Part shown: positions 31,540 through 41,519 of the stretch, piece after piece
How the letters are laid out: each line of letters starts with the position of its first letter
How positions within the stretch are numbered: position 1 is the stretch's first letter
From: Candidatus Poribacteria bacterium
Lineage (GTDB): Bacteria > Poribacteria > WGA-4E > WGA-3G
Assembly: GCA_022821965.1 (NCBI GenBank)
Contig: JAJECN010000022.1
Location: forward strand, 372,001-436,000
DNA length: 64,000 nt
Reading direction: 5' to 3'
The notes under the pieces: generated by a model
What the model was told of the DNA's origin: nothing
Databases searched by the model: none
The model's input: only the letters and a program-made list of their open reading frames with translations
Translations under genes and position numbers: made by a program

Positions 31540-32085
31540 TCAACTGTTATCCAACATTTTTGAAAGGACTGAAAATGGATTAGAGGCAGATACCGGGGTC
31601 TCATTCGTTATCTCACAAGAGCATTCCGCCGTATTAAGTTCGGTTCCACATTCAGGACATAAACCTTTACATGTTTCAGAACAGAGGGGCCATGCCGGTA
31701 TTTCAAGGACAAGTACCTGCCGGACATCTTCTGAAATATCTAACGTTTCTCCGTCATAGTATCGCTCACCGCCTTCTTCCTGTTCCGAAGGTTCATTACC
31801 GATAGAGCATAACAAATCAACTGTTGTCGTTATGTCCACCTCAAGTGGGTTAATACAGCGTCGGCACTCCACCGAAAGCGTTGTGGTAATATCAGCCGTC
31901 ACGTAAATATTGTTGTCCCCTTGGCGAAAGAGCGTAACTTTACATGACAGTGGATCAATAAATTTTGCCTCTTCATAAGTTAAATCGATGGACGCGGACG
32001 GTACAAGTGCTTCGTATTCCTTGAAGTCTTCATCTCGAAAGTCTTTCATATCGAACACTAAGGTATTTCTTATGCCTTCCTTCAT
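31540..32085 (-). CDS. DUF177/YceD-family rRNA accumulation protein
   Basis: 181 aa from the ATG at 32085 (GAGGGG RBS nine bases upstream). The DUF177 core CRRCINPLEVDI is present, and the C-terminal zinc-type motif CSETCKGLCPECGTELN is complete, followed by an extra Cys pair (CSCE). YceD homologues bind 23S rRNA and are encoded before rpmF, as here. It heads the rpmF-fab run. Confidence 0.9.
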   Translation of the reverse strand: MKEGIRNTLVFDMKDFRDEDFKEYEALVPSASIDLTYEEAKFIDPLSCKVTLFRQGDNNIYVTADITTTLSVECRRCINPLEVDITTTVDLLCSIGNEPSEQEEGGERYYDGETLDISEDVRQVLVLEIPAWPLCSETCKGLCPECGTELNTAECSCEITNETPVSASNPFSVLSKMLDNS

Positions 32086-32206
32086 ATTCAATTTCCCCTC
32101 AACTATCTGTTGGAGACAGACTTCAGGTTTCCCTTGTCGTGACAGTCAAACGCCAAGGTCGGACAAATGCGTATCCTCGTCCCTACATTATGAATATCGG
32201 AACAAC

Positions 32207-33529
32207 TTAGAAATCGACTTCTTCTTCGATTCTGATGAGCTGTGCTTCGTCTTTCACATCTTCAAGCGTGTAAATCTCTGCAAGCGCGGCTTTCATGTTC
32301 TTTTCACGTGCCTTGTGTGTCAACATGACGAGCGACACTATTTCCATGCCGTGCGGATCTTTTTGAATGACAGAAGCGATACTAATCTGCCAGTTCCCCA
32401 GAACAGTACCGATTTTCGCGAGAACTCCAGGACGGTCAGCAACAACAAAACGGAGGTAGTAGCGTGTCTCTATATCGTCAATGGGACATACACCGACCTC
32501 TGCCTGTGAACCCGCAAACCATGCGCGTGAAATCGGCGTGCTCACGCCTTGTTGCACAGATTTCGCGGCATCAATGATGTCAGCGACAACAGCACTCGCT
32601 GTTGGCATCTCACCGGCACCCTGTCCGTAAAAGAGCGTCGGACCGACCGCATCGCCAATGACACAAACCGCATTGAATGCACCGCCGACGTTCGCAAGTA
32701 AACTCCGCTCCGGCACGAGTGTCGGATGCACGCGTGCTTCGACCCGATTCCCATCACTTAACTTCGCAATGGCGAGCAGCTTGATGACGTAACCGAGTTC
32801 GCGGGCGTATTGAATCTCTTTTTGGGTGATGTTTGTAATACCTTCCACATGGAATTGTGAGAGTGAGATGTTGCTCCGATAGGCGAGGGCAATCAGAAGA
32901 ATGAGTTTCTGCGCAGCGTCAATTCCTTCAACGTCAAGCGTTGGATCGGCTTCGGCATATCCCATGTCTTGTGCGGCTTTGAGCACTTCTGAAAAATCCA
33001 CAGCGCGCTCGTGCATTTCCGTTAAAATGTAGTTACATGTGCCGTTCACAATGCCGTAAAGTGAGTGAATCTGGTTGCCTGCGAAACTCTCCTGGAGCGT
33101 TTTGATAATCGGAATGCCGCCTGCCGTACTGGCTTCAAAATTAAGGCTAACTTGATGTTCGGAAGCCAGTTGAAACAGTTCACCACCGTGTTCAGCAAGA
33201 AGGGCTTTGTTTGCTGTGACGACATGTTTGCCGTTTTGGAGGGCGCGCTTGATGAGGGAATGCGCTTCTGTAACACCGCCGATAAGTTCAACAACGATAT
33301 CGATATCCGGATTGTCAACGACTTCTGCCGGGTCGGTCGTCAGACAATCTATAGGGAGCTCAACGCCTTGACGTGTCGCGGGCAGCGTCCGTTTTACTAT
33401 TTTTTTTAGGCATAATTCTGTGCCACTATTTTTGGCGATGAGGGCGTTCTGATTTATCAGAATTTTGGAAACACCAGTGCCGACAGTACCCCATCCTAAG
33501 ATGCCAACATTAATACACGACTTATCCAC
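32207..33529 (-). CDS. hom: Homoserine dehydrogenase
   Basis: 440 aa, GTG start. NAD(P) site VGILGWGTVGTGVSKIL, KHVVTANKALLAEHG, the substrate region EASTAGGIPIIKTL and GMGYAEADPTLDVEGIDAA-like DMGYAEADPTLDVEG. The C terminus is an ACT domain (YYLRFVVADRPGVLAKIGTV) for feedback by threonine. It makes homoserine for threonine and methionine. No other thr gene is nearby. Confidence 0.95.
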   Translation of the reverse strand: MDKSCINVGILGWGTVGTGVSKILINQNALIAKNSGTELCLKKIVKRTLPATRQGVELPIDCLTTDPAEVVDNPDIDIVVELIGGVTEAHSLIKRALQNGKHVVTANKALLAEHGGELFQLASEHQVSLNFEASTAGGIPIIKTLQESFAGNQIHSLYGIVNGTCNYILTEMHERAVDFSEVLKAAQDMGYAEADPTLDVEGIDAAQKLILLIALAYRSNISLSQFHVEGITNITQKEIQYARELGYVIKLLAIAKLSDGNRVEARVHPTLVPERSLLANVGGAFNAVCVIGDAVGPTLFYGQGAGEMPTASAVVADIIDAAKSVQQGVSTPISRAWFAGSQAEVGVCPIDDIETRYYLRFVVADRPGVLAKIGTVLGNWQISIASVIQKDPHGMEIVSLVMLTHKAREKNMKAALAEIYTLEDVKDEAQLIRIEEEVDF

Positions 33530-33614
33530 TACTCCAACTCCCTCCTTTCTTCTTTACTATCTACCGTGCAGCTTGTACACGCAACGCGTGCAAACTAATA
33601 TTGCGTATCAGAGA

Positions 33615-33688
33615 TCGGGGCGACTGGATTCGAACCAGCGACCTCTTGAACCCCATTCAAGCGCGCTTCCGGGCTGCGCCACGCCCCG
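33615..33688 (-). tRNA. tRNA-Pro(GGG)
   Basis: On the minus strand a full cloverleaf folds: acceptor CGGGGCG/CGCCCCG, anticodon stem CTTGA/TCAAG with loop ATGGGGT (anticodon GGG), and T arm GCTGG-TTCGAAT-CCAGT. The discriminator is A and CCA is not encoded. A strong promoter lies upstream. Confidence 0.95.
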
Positions 33689-33710
33689 TTAACAAGATTA
33701 AATCTTTTTA

Positions 33711-33740
33711 ATTGTACCACAAGTCACTATGTGATGTCAA
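33711..33740 (-). promoter_or_regulatory. Promoter of tRNA-Pro
   Basis: On the minus strand TTGACA (33735-33740) and TACAAT (33711-33716) are 18 bases apart, placing the start about 16 bases before the tRNA. Confidence 0.68.
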
Positions 33741-33965
33741 ATAAAAAAATTGCCCATTTCAGAAATCATCGGTTTGTATGAAACAAGCCGGTCACCCCTA
33801 TATCTGAGTCTGAAAGGACTACTATCAGGTTATTCAAAGGGTTGTCCGATCTGGTATTTTCTGTAAAAAATAAGGCGAGGTCTTCGTATCTCACAGTCAC
33901 TTTAAGGTACACGCAGAATAGATCGTCTACGAAGACTCGCCCCGTCTGCTATGAATATAAGACCA

Positions 33966-34751
33966 CTAAGCAAAACCCATCTCTTTCAGGTTTCTGAGGC
34001 TGATACCTAAACTTTCAAACGGGTCGCGCTCATAGCAGGTATCCTGCTCGATGATATACCATTCAACCCCGGCGTAGATACAAGCGTCCAAGATATCCGA
34101 CCAGTTGAGGTTGCCTTCACCAATTTCGGCGAAGCGCTGTGTGGAGCCTTGCATCGCCATATCCTTAAGATGGATAATGTCGGCACGTCCTTTTAACTGA
34201 CGGATCCATGCTGCTGGGTCGCCGCCACCGTGCTGGATCCAATAAGTATCCAATTCACTTTTAAAATAATTCGGATCACTCTCCGCATACAGAATCTCTA
34301 ACCCGGTCCGCCCGTTAAAGCGTTCCAACTCGAAACTATGATTGTGATAAGAGAAGGTCAACCCACCTTCGGCAAGGCGCGCTGCGACTTCGGATGCCTC
34401 TTTTGCGAATTTAGCGTACCCTTCAGCGGTTCGATATTCACCGGGCAGTCCGCCGATTGCGGCATGCTTACATCCCCAGAGTTGATGTTCATCAATAACG
34501 GATTGCGGTTCATCGCGCATCCTTTCGTAACTCGTGTGTGTCGCGATGATGCTGATGCCTTCACCATCAACAATGTTTTTCAGTGCGGCGGGTTCAATCG
34601 GACCAAGTGCAGAACATTGCACCGTCTCATATCCGAGTTGCCGAACTTTTTTCATCGTCTCAGCGATGTCGGCTTCGGTTTTGGTGAATTCCCTGACGGT
34701 ATAAAGCTGCGCGGCAATTTGCTGCGCGGAAAGTGCATTTTGTGTTGCCAT
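33966..34751 (-). CDS. Sugar-phosphate isomerase/epimerase (TIM barrel)
   Basis: 261 aa from the ATG at 34751 with an AAGGAG RBS; the longer ORF start has none. It is an AP_endonuc_2/xylose-isomerase-like TIM barrel: AAQLYTVREF, HTSYERM, TFSYHNHSFELERF, KSELDTYWIQHGGGDPA, HLKDM, EIGEGNLNWSDIL, WYIIEQDTC. The Glu, Asp, His and Glu that would bind a metal are present. Members act on inositol- or sugar-like substrates; the specific one is not predictable. It is monocistronic with its own promoter. Confidence 0.87.
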   Translation of the reverse strand: MATQNALSAQQIAAQLYTVREFTKTEADIAETMKKVRQLGYETVQCSALGPIEPAALKNIVDGEGISIIATHTSYERMRDEPQSVIDEHQLWGCKHAAIGGLPGEYRTAEGYAKFAKEASEVAARLAEGGLTFSYHNHSFELERFNGRTGLEILYAESDPNYFKSELDTYWIQHGGGDPAAWIRQLKGRADIIHLKDMAMQGSTQRFAEIGEGNLNWSDILDACIYAGVEWYIIEQDTCYERDPFESLGISLRNLKEMGFA

Positions 34752-34792
34752 AATATCTCCTTCTGTTTGGCATGGACTATTTGTTGATTGGT

Positions 34793-34821
34793 AGTATATC
34801 AAAAAAAGGGACAGCGGTCAA
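34793..34821 (-). promoter_or_regulatory. sigma70 promoter of isomerase/epimerase gene
   Basis: On the minus strand TTGACC (34816-34821) and TATACT (34793-34798) are 17 bases apart. Confidence 0.6.
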
Positions 34822-34960
34822 GTTAATGTACACTAAAGTTTGGACAACTTATAGTAAAGATGGAAACATGTAGACGGATTTTCAGGAAAGCAAACGCTCA
34901 TCGCCGCTTTTAAGAATTGATTTGCATATAAAAAACAGTTTTGATAAACTTTAAGGTATG

Positions 34961-35308
34961 ATGAATTCGTTTTTCTTCGGCGGTAAAAGTCGAGGGTCCT
35001 TTCGATTTTTACGCCTCCTTCTCCATCTCCCAAATTTCGTCAGGTTGGCGTGGCGACTGTTTATCGATGAGCGCATTCCTGTCTATCGGAAGGCGATCCT
35101 TGTTCTTGCCGAATTATTGGCGGTTATATTCGCTGTCGCGTACTTGGTGAATCCACTCGACTTTGATTTTTTCCCCATCATTGGTCGATTTGATGATCTT
35201 CTCATTGGTGCTTTCGTGATTCTTGTGCCGGGTGCATGGCTCTTTATTCGCCTTTGTCCGGAGCACATTGTCCGTGAACATGTGGATCGGATTTCACGTA
35301 AAGAGTAA
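34961..35308 (+). CDS. DUF1232/YkvA-like membrane protein
   Basis: 115 aa. After a basic amphipathic start comes the DUF1232 core: DERIPVYRKAILVLAELLAV, then YLVNPLDFDFFPIIGRFDDL, which corresponds to the usual Y-x-x-x-P-x-D-x-x-P-D/P-x-x-P-x-x-G-x-x-D-D pattern. A second membrane segment follows (IGAFVILVPGAWLFI). Two adjacent ATGs (34958, 34961) have an AAGG close by, so the start is uncertain by one codon. Function of the family is poorly known. Confidence 0.75.
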   Translation: MNSFFFGGKSRGSFRFLRLLLHLPNFVRLAWRLFIDERIPVYRKAILVLAELLAVIFAVAYLVNPLDFDFFPIIGRFDDLLIGAFVILVPGAWLFIRLCPEHIVREHVDRISRKE

Positions 35309-35484
35309 AAGAAGGGCATCGCGCGAAGCATTTTTTAGATGTACCGTTTTTTTTTGAACTTTTTTGCAACTTTATTTTCCAATAGGTGTGTCTTTAAACC
35401 ATAAATACAAAAAAATTAAAAAACGTGGTTTCGGTCCGCCTCCGAGATCGGAGCCACCCCCGAACTACATTGGAGGTTTATATC

Positions 35485-37071
35485 ATGTTTAGACTTGGAA
35501 CTAAATTTCAAATCCCAATAAGAGTGCTTTTGGTGTTAGTGGCACTCATCGTCGCGGCGGCGATTGTCATCAACCGAGGGACAGATGAGTTTACATTACA
35601 AACCGCAATCGGACAAACAAACGACACACTTCAAAAATCGGAAGATTTTCTGCACTTAGAACGCGCGAACCAAGCCTTTATTGATTTGGTGGCACAGACG
35701 CGACCTGCTGTTGTGCAAATTACAACAAAAATGAGACGAAATAGGCGCGAGGAACCACAAAGAGAACAGATGTCGCCCGAAGAGGAGGACCAGCTTAGAC
35801 GCTTTTTCGGGGATGAGTTTTTCAGACGCTTTTTTAGAGAACGTATGCCGCGTAATGTAGATCCGAATCCAGAGCCTTTAAGAGGTCTCGGTTCCGGGGT
35901 GATTGTCAGTGATGACGGTTATATCCTTACCAACAACCATGTCATTGAAGGTACCGATGAAATTAAGGTTACCTTAGCGAACCAGAAAGAATATCAGGCG
36001 AAACTTGTTGGACGAGATGCCGCCGGAACCAAGGTCGGTGGTACTGACTTGGCACTTCTGAAAATTGATGCTGAAGGACTTCCTATGCTTCCATTCGGCG
36101 ACTCGGACGCGCTTGAGGTTGGTGAATGGGTTATAGCCATCGGTAATCCGCTTAGTTTCTCACAAACTGTAACGCGCGGTATTGTGAGTGCAAAGGGACG
36201 GACAAGGTTTAGCGGCATTCAGTACGGTAACTTCATTCAAACGGATGCTCCCATTAACCGTGGAAACAGCGGCGGTGCCCTTATAAACATCCGTGGTGAA
36301 TTAGTCGGTATTAATACGTTAATTGTGACCGGTGGTTTTACTATGGGCAATGTCGGTCTTGGCTTTGCTGTTCCGAGTAATACGGCACAACAAGTCTTGC
36401 CGCAACTTGTTAAACACGGTAAGGTAGAACGCGCTTGGCTCGGTATTAGTATGGAAAATGTTAATCAGGAATTGACAGAAACATTAAACTTTGACGCGCC
36501 GCGCGGTGCCCATGTCACAGCAGTTGGCAAAGGTAGTCCTGCTGAAAAAGGTGGCATTCAGACTGAAGACGTTATTGTTGAATTTAATGGTGAATCAGTC
36601 CGAGATATATCACATCTGACGCTTCTTGTTGGTTCGGCGGAAATTGGTAAACCTGTTGATCTGACTGTCCTCCGGGAAGGCAATCAGGAAGAACGGTTGA
36701 CCGTTAAATTGGAAAAACGGACAGAGGAAGTTCTTACGAGACTCACTGAGGAACAGCAAGAATTCTTTGCAGGTTTTCAGGTACAGAACTTGACTTCCGC
36801 TATTGCTGAGGAATACGGCTATGCGTCGGACGAAAAAGGTGTGATTGTCACGGGAGTTGAACCCGCCAGTGATGCAGCAAGACAGGGCATTAAACTGGGA
36901 TCCCTCATTCAAGAAATGGAATGGACCCCGATTGATAATCTTGAGACTTATTCCCGTCTTGCGAATCAATTGAAGGACGCAAAGAAAGAGCAGGTGCTCT
37001 TCTATGTCAAATCGCCATACGGTCAGGGTGGTGGGTATGTTACGGTAAAGGTGCCCACATCTGATCGGTAA
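35485..37071 (+). CDS. HtrA/Deg-family serine protease
   Basis: 528 aa from the ATG at 35485 with GGAGG eight bases before it. Residues ~12-32 are an N-terminal membrane anchor. The trypsin-like domain has the triad His in TNNHVIEG, Asp in GGTDLALLKID and Ser in NRGNSGGALIN. The Asp loop carries a short insertion (AAGTKVGG) compared with common DegP proteins. Two PDZ domains follow (~residues 300-390 and 425-520). It degrades or refolds misfolded envelope proteins. A six-base-arm hairpin (CTCCGA/TCGGAG) lies just before the RBS. Confidence 0.93.
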   Translation: MFRLGTKFQIPIRVLLVLVALIVAAAIVINRGTDEFTLQTAIGQTNDTLQKSEDFLHLERANQAFIDLVAQTRPAVVQITTKMRRNRREEPQREQMSPEEEDQLRRFFGDEFFRRFFRERMPRNVDPNPEPLRGLGSGVIVSDDGYILTNNHVIEGTDEIKVTLANQKEYQAKLVGRDAAGTKVGGTDLALLKIDAEGLPMLPFGDSDALEVGEWVIAIGNPLSFSQTVTRGIVSAKGRTRFSGIQYGNFIQTDAPINRGNSGGALINIRGELVGINTLIVTGGFTMGNVGLGFAVPSNTAQQVLPQLVKHGKVERAWLGISMENVNQELTETLNFDAPRGAHVTAVGKGSPAEKGGIQTEDVIVEFNGESVRDISHLTLLVGSAEIGKPVDLTVLREGNQEERLTVKLEKRTEEVLTRLTEEQQEFFAGFQVQNLTSAIAEEYGYASDEKGVIVTGVEPASDAARQGIKLGSLIQEMEWTPIDNLETYSRLANQLKDAKKEQVLFYVKSPYGQGGGYVTVKVPTSDR

Positions 37072-37109
37072 TTGGTGGCGCGGGTTCCGTGGAATTTGCG
37101 ATTTAAAAC

Positions 37110-37138
37110 TTGACGGATAGTTGTTTTTGGGGTATACT
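37110..37138 (+). promoter_or_regulatory. sigma70 promoter of MDR-fusA unit
   Basis: TTGACG (37110-37115) and TATACT (37133-37138) are separated by 17 bases; the start falls about 40 bases before the dehydrogenase gene. Confidence 0.62.
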
Positions 37139-37185
37139 GCCCGGAAACAACTATCCTTTATTGTATTAAGAGGTTCTGATTTCTA

Positions 37186-38187
37186 ATGAAAGCACAACGG
37201 GTCGTTTGGCCCGATCGCGCCAAAGTTGACGTTGAAACGTTCGCGTTATCGCCTATCGGAGATGATGAAGTACTTGTCGCTACGGAATGCACACTCATCA
37301 GTCCGGGCACGGAACGCGCGTTTTTGTTAGGACTCCCCAATGCCCAAGGAAGATACCCTTCCCGTCCGGGTTATAGTAATATCGGCACGGTGATAGAGGT
37401 CGGAAAAGCAGTCACCGACTGTGAGATAGGGGATCGCGTTGCTTCGACACAGGGACATACGAGCCATTTTGTTACCTCACCGAGTCGTTTGTTGAAAGTG
37501 GCCTCCCCGGATGTTCCTGCTGAAGAAGCAGTCTTTTTTAATCTTGGTGCGATTGCATTGCAAGGTGTTCGGAAGGCGCGAATTGAATTGGGTGAAGCAA
37601 CGTTGGTTTTGGGGCAAGGACTCATCGGCTTGTTGGCAATGCAGCTCTCGAAACTGAGTGGTGCACTGCCGGTCATTACCGCGGACCTCACCGATAGCCG
37701 TCTCGACATCTCTAAAAGCGTGGGAGCGGACTACACCCTCAATCCAGAAGATGCCGATTTCTCCGAACAATTGGGTAGCCTTACAGAAGGTAGTGGACCC
37801 GCAGTTGTTATTGAGGCGACTGGACACCCGGACGCGATTAGTACCGCTTTAGATGTCGCCGGAAGAGATGCCCGGGTGGTACTTCTGGCAAGTACTCGCG
37901 GGGAAACACCGAACGTGAACTTCTATCGGGATGTGCATAAAAAAGGTCTTATTCTCTATGGGGCGCACAATTCTATCCGCCCGCGTCAAGAGTCGTCACC
38001 GAACTTCTGGACACTTGAAGATGACAGTGTATTACTGTTATCACTCATCACACATAAGCGTTTCGACGTTGCTCCGTTGATTAGTCACCGCGTCCCTGGA
38101 GAAGACGCACCGAAGGCATATCAACTTCTCATGGAATGGAACTCCGACTTACTTGGTGTCGTTCTTCAATGGAACAACAGCATGTAG
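37186..38187 (+). CDS. MDR-family dehydrogenase without structural zinc
   Basis: 333 aa medium-chain dehydrogenase/reductase. N-terminal GroES-like fold (CTLISPGTERAFLLG, RPGYSNIGTVIEVG) and nucleotide site VLGQGLIGLLAMQL. The four-Cys structural zinc lobe is absent and the catalytic zinc cysteine position is not conserved, as in the bi-domain oxidoreductase-like members. The substrate is unknown; this group often sits in sugar or polyol clusters. fusA follows 21 bases later and shares the transcript, an unusual partner. Confidence 0.82.
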   Translation: MKAQRVVWPDRAKVDVETFALSPIGDDEVLVATECTLISPGTERAFLLGLPNAQGRYPSRPGYSNIGTVIEVGKAVTDCEIGDRVASTQGHTSHFVTSPSRLLKVASPDVPAEEAVFFNLGAIALQGVRKARIELGEATLVLGQGLIGLLAMQLSKLSGALPVITADLTDSRLDISKSVGADYTLNPEDADFSEQLGSLTEGSGPAVVIEATGHPDAISTALDVAGRDARVVLLASTRGETPNVNFYRDVHKKGLILYGAHNSIRPRQESSPNFWTLEDDSVLLLSLITHKRFDVAPLISHRVPGEDAPKAYQLLMEWNSDLLGVVLQWNNSM

Positions 38188-38208
38188 GCGCGAACCTGCA
38201 AGGAAAAA

Positions 38209-40365
38209 ATGGCACGCGAATATCCGATTGAAAACGTACGCAACATCGGCATTGCAGCACACATTGATGCCGGTAAAACAACCACGACTGAACGGATCCT
38301 CTTCTATACGGGTAAAAAGCATAAGATCGGTGCAGTCGATGATGGGACCGCTGAGATGGATTGGATGGTCCAAGAACGAGAGCGCGGTGTTACGATTACC
38401 GCTGCTGCGACAACCTGTTTCTGGCGAGAACACGCAATTCATCTTATTGACACACCCGGACATGTCGATTTCACGGTAGAAGTGGAACGCTCCTTACGGG
38501 TTTTGGATGGGGCTATCGCGCTTTTCTGTGCTGTGGGTGGGGTGGAGCCGCAGTCGGAAACTGTCTGGCATCAAGCTGAACGCTATAATGTTCCACGCAT
38601 TGTTTTTGTTAATAAAATGGATAGAGTTGGTGCAAATTTCCCACGCGTTCTGGAGATGATGAAAGAACGGTTGGGGGCAAATCCGCTCCCGCTCCAGTTG
38701 CCGATGGGTGAAGGCACTGATTTCTCAGGCGTTATTGATCTACTAACACAAAAAGCAATGCGCTGGAATGATTCCGATCTCGGACAGACTTATGTAGAGG
38801 TAGAGATTCCACCTGAATTTCAGGATGAAGTGGCGTTGGCGCGAGAAACTCTTTTTGAGAGTGTCGCTGTTGAAGATGAAACCTTGCTTGAAAAATACTT
38901 GGACGGTGAAGAGATAACCCACGATGAGTTATTAAGGGTTATCCGTGCAACGACGCTAAGTGGAACATTAATTCCCGTCCTGTGCGGGAGCTCCCTGAAA
39001 AATCAGGGTGTTCAACCGCTGCTTGATGCAGTCGTCGATTTTTTGCCATCCCCCGTTGAGGTACCACCTATAGAAGGGACTGTCCCAAATTCCGCCACTA
39101 ACAGCGCTCGTTCCAAGCGCGCTGAAGATACATCCGCCGAACAGGATAAAGTAACGCGTCTCGCAGACGACACTGCCCCGTTTTCGGCGTTAGCGTTCAA
39201 AGTCGCAAGCCATCCGACGGTGGATAAACTCGTTTACTGTCGAGTCTATTCAGGTGTACTCAAGCGCGGAGAGGCTATCTACAACGTCCGTTCTGAAAAA
39301 CGGGAACGAACTAATCGTATCTTACAGATGCACGCCAACAAAGAGGCAGTGTGTGATGCGGCTTACGCTGGTGATATTGTTGCCCTTGTCGGGCTTAAGG
39401 ATACCAAGACAGGAGATACTATCACCGATCCAAAGGAGCCTCTTCTGCTGGAGTCCATTACTTTCCCGGCACCTGTCATCTCCGTTGCCATTGAGCCCGA
39501 GCGTGCCAGCGATGCTGATGATTTGGAGGAAACGCTTGAAAAATTGATGGATGAAGATCCAACGTTCACCGTAGGGATTGACAAGGAGACTGGACAACGG
39601 ATTATTTCTGGGATGGGTGAGCTGCATTTAGAGATTCTCACAGACCGGATGATACGCGAATTCGGGGTCAATGCTCGGGTGAGCAAACTTCAGGTGGCGT
39701 ATCGTGAGACCATCAGTAGTTTTGCGGAGGCTCAGGGCACACATATCCATAAAACAGATGAAGAGGGTATCTATGGCGATGTGCTGCTGACAGTTGAGCC
39801 ATTAGAACGCGATGAAGGATTTCAGTTTGAGGACAACACGGACGAGACACAAATCCCACGACAGTATATCCCGTTTGTTGAGAAGGCGTTGGAAGGCGCG
39901 ATGGGGACAGGTCCCCGCATCGGATACCCGATGCAAGACGTGAAGGTGACGCTTACAGGTGGTTCCTATCATCCAACGGATTCCTCGGAGGTGGCATTTG
40001 AAGCGGCAGCGATCTTGGCGTTTGAAAACGCAACCAGAAAGGCGAACCCTTTGCTCTTAGAACCAATTATGCGGATGCACATCACTGCCCCCGATGAATA
40101 TATCGGTAAGGTCATCGGAGATCTCAACGCACGCAGGGCACAGATTAACGAGAGCACAACACAGGACCCATCTACGACAGGACACGCCTCACAGTTAACA
40201 CAGAGTGTTATCAACGCCTTTATTCCATTGTCAGAGACGTTTCAGTACACGACGCAGCTCCGATCAATGACCCAGGGACGTGGTGCGTTCACATTAGAAT
40301 TTTCGCATTATGAGGTAGTACCAGAGTCGCTTGCACCGGGTGCCAAGACTGTAAGCGTGGTTTAG
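38209..40365 (+). CDS. fusA: Elongation factor G
   Basis: 718 aa. The GTPase motifs are intact: [15 protein letters not shown] (G1), [10 protein letters not shown] (G2), DTPGHVDF (G3), NKMDR (G4). Domains II-V follow; domain IV has the tip region and domain V ends ALRSM-like [21 protein letters not shown] hydrophilic insertion of ~25 residues (near 300-325, [16 protein letters not shown]) precedes domain II. It drives translocation or ribosome recycling; a second fusA elsewhere cannot be excluded since this copy is not in a str operon. Confidence 0.95.
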   Translation: MAREYPIENVRNIGIAAHIDAGKTTTTERILFYTGKKHKIGAVDDGTAEMDWMVQERERGVTITAAATTCFWREHAIHLIDTPGHVDFTVEVERSLRVLDGAIALFCAVGGVEPQSETVWHQAERYNVPRIVFVNKMDRVGANFPRVLEMMKERLGANPLPLQLPMGEGTDFSGVIDLLTQKAMRWNDSDLGQTYVEVEIPPEFQDEVALARETLFESVAVEDETLLEKYLDGEEITHDELLRVIRATTLSGTLIPVLCGSSLKNQGVQPLLDAVVDFLPSPVEVPPIEGTVPNSATNSARSKRAEDTSAEQDKVTRLADDTAPFSALAFKVASHPTVDKLVYCRVYSGVLKRGEAIYNVRSEKRERTNRILQMHANKEAVCDAAYAGDIVALVGLKDTKTGDTITDPKEPLLLESITFPAPVISVAIEPERASDADDLEETLEKLMDEDPTFTVGIDKETGQRIISGMGELHLEILTDRMIREFGVNARVSKLQVAYRETISSFAEAQGTHIHKTDEEGIYGDVLLTVEPLERDEGFQFEDNTDETQIPRQYIPFVEKALEGAMGTGPRIGYPMQDVKVTLTGGSYHPTDSSEVAFEAAAILAFENATRKANPLLLEPIMRMHITAPDEYIGKVIGDLNARRAQINESTTQDPSTTGHASQLTQSVINAFIPLSETFQYTTQLRSMTQGRGAFTLEFSHYEVVPESLAPGAKTVSVV

Positions 40366-40372
40366 GCACTGC

Positions 40373-41506
40373 TTAGTGTCCGTATGCTTTCATCACTTTT
40401 TGTAGCTCCGCCAATGGAATGGCGTACATCGTTCTACCGTTGCGTCCTGTGGTTGTCGTTGCCATTGTCATTGAATTGACGATAGCCTCTTCTGTGGCTT
40501 CAATAACTGCTTGAAAGAGCGAACTTAAGCGTCTATTGACGAGCATTTGGATTTGAAAAGTACCGGTTTCAGTACTGGTTGAAAAGATATTTGCGGTGGA
40601 AAATGCGATGACGAATTCACCGCTACCGTCTGTACTCGGTGTACCTGTGCGGGCAAGCCCATGTGTTGCGCGTATCGCTAATTGCTTCAATTGACGGTGT
40701 GTTAGCGGGGCATCGGTCGCGATGACAATGATGAACGAGCCGTCTCTGGTCGGTTTTGGGGGAGATCCGGTAATTTCCTTACCAACAGGAACCCCGTTGA
40801 TTCGCAGCTGATGGCGCCGCCCTCCATTGGAATTAACAAGTACACCGACTGTCCACCCGCCTTGCTCCTCACGGAGAACGCGGGAGGCGGTTCCGATGCC
40901 AGCTTTGAAACTGTAACATCGCATTCCTGTGCCGCCGCCAACGCTTCCCTCGGTTACAGGACCGTCGGTGGCGTTCTTAATGGCTTCAATTGCGTGCTGC
41001 GCTGTAACATGGAGCCCACTAATGTCGTTCAAACCGCCATCATAGCACTCCGCTACAATTGGCAGCACAATGTTGTTATCCGGATATCGCTCCACAATGT
41101 AGCGCACAACGCCGTCATGGACTGCCCCAACACTGAGTGTATTTGTGAGCATAATGGGGGATTCAATCCATCCTGCTTGATTAATACGGGCGATGCCGGT
41201 TGTCTCACCGTTGCCATGGATAGTATATGCTGCGCCGAACAGATGTGCTGTCCAAATGTCGTCACTCGGAAGGATAGCGGTAACACCGGTGCGAATTGAA
41301 TCCCCTTCATTCAGCGTGACGTGTCCGACCTTCACCCCCGCTACATCAGTGATGGCATTGTGTGTGCCGGTTGCGATGCTACCGATCTGAATGCCGATGT
41401 CGCGTGCCCGTGCGCGGATATCTGCGTCTGTAGATTCAGCGTTCACGCTGTATATAGAACATGCCCAAAAAACACCCGTGAAAACAACGAGAATCAATAA
41501 TTTCAT
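40373..41506 (-). CDS. DmpA-like P1-family aminopeptidase, secreted
   Basis: 377 aa from the Met at 41506, which begins a signal peptide (MKLLILVVFTGVFWACSIYS); the longer ORF upstream overlaps the next gene. The P1/DmpA fold is clear: NAITDVAGVKVGHVTL, GVTAILP, TGIARI, EGSVGGGTGMRCYSFKAGIG. The autoprocessing Gly-Ser pair is in RDGSFIIVIATDAPLTHRQL. DmpA-type enzymes release N-terminal residues, some with D- or beta-amino-acid preference. It lies 13 bases after the DUF4416 gene and converges on fusA. Confidence 0.88.
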   Translation of the reverse strand: MKLLILVVFTGVFWACSIYSVNAESTDADIRARARDIGIQIGSIATGTHNAITDVAGVKVGHVTLNEGDSIRTGVTAILPSDDIWTAHLFGAAYTIHGNGETTGIARINQAGWIESPIMLTNTLSVGAVHDGVVRYIVERYPDNNIVLPIVAECYDGGLNDISGLHVTAQHAIEAIKNATDGPVTEGSVGGGTGMRCYSFKAGIGTASRVLREEQGGWTVGVLVNSNGGRRHQLRINGVPVGKEITGSPPKPTRDGSFIIVIATDAPLTHRQLKQLAIRATHGLARTGTPSTDGSGEFVIAFSTANIFSTSTETGTFQIQMLVNRRLSSLFQAVIEATEEAIVNSMTMATTTTGRNGRTMYAIPLAELQKVMKAYGH

Positions 41507-41519
41507 GTGGCACGGGATC

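Noticed and set aside
33465-33692. 75-aa plus-strand ORF containing LDSNQRPLEPHSSALPGCAT
   Set aside because: It is an antisense translation of tRNA-Pro (33615-33688), a frequent spurious annotation.
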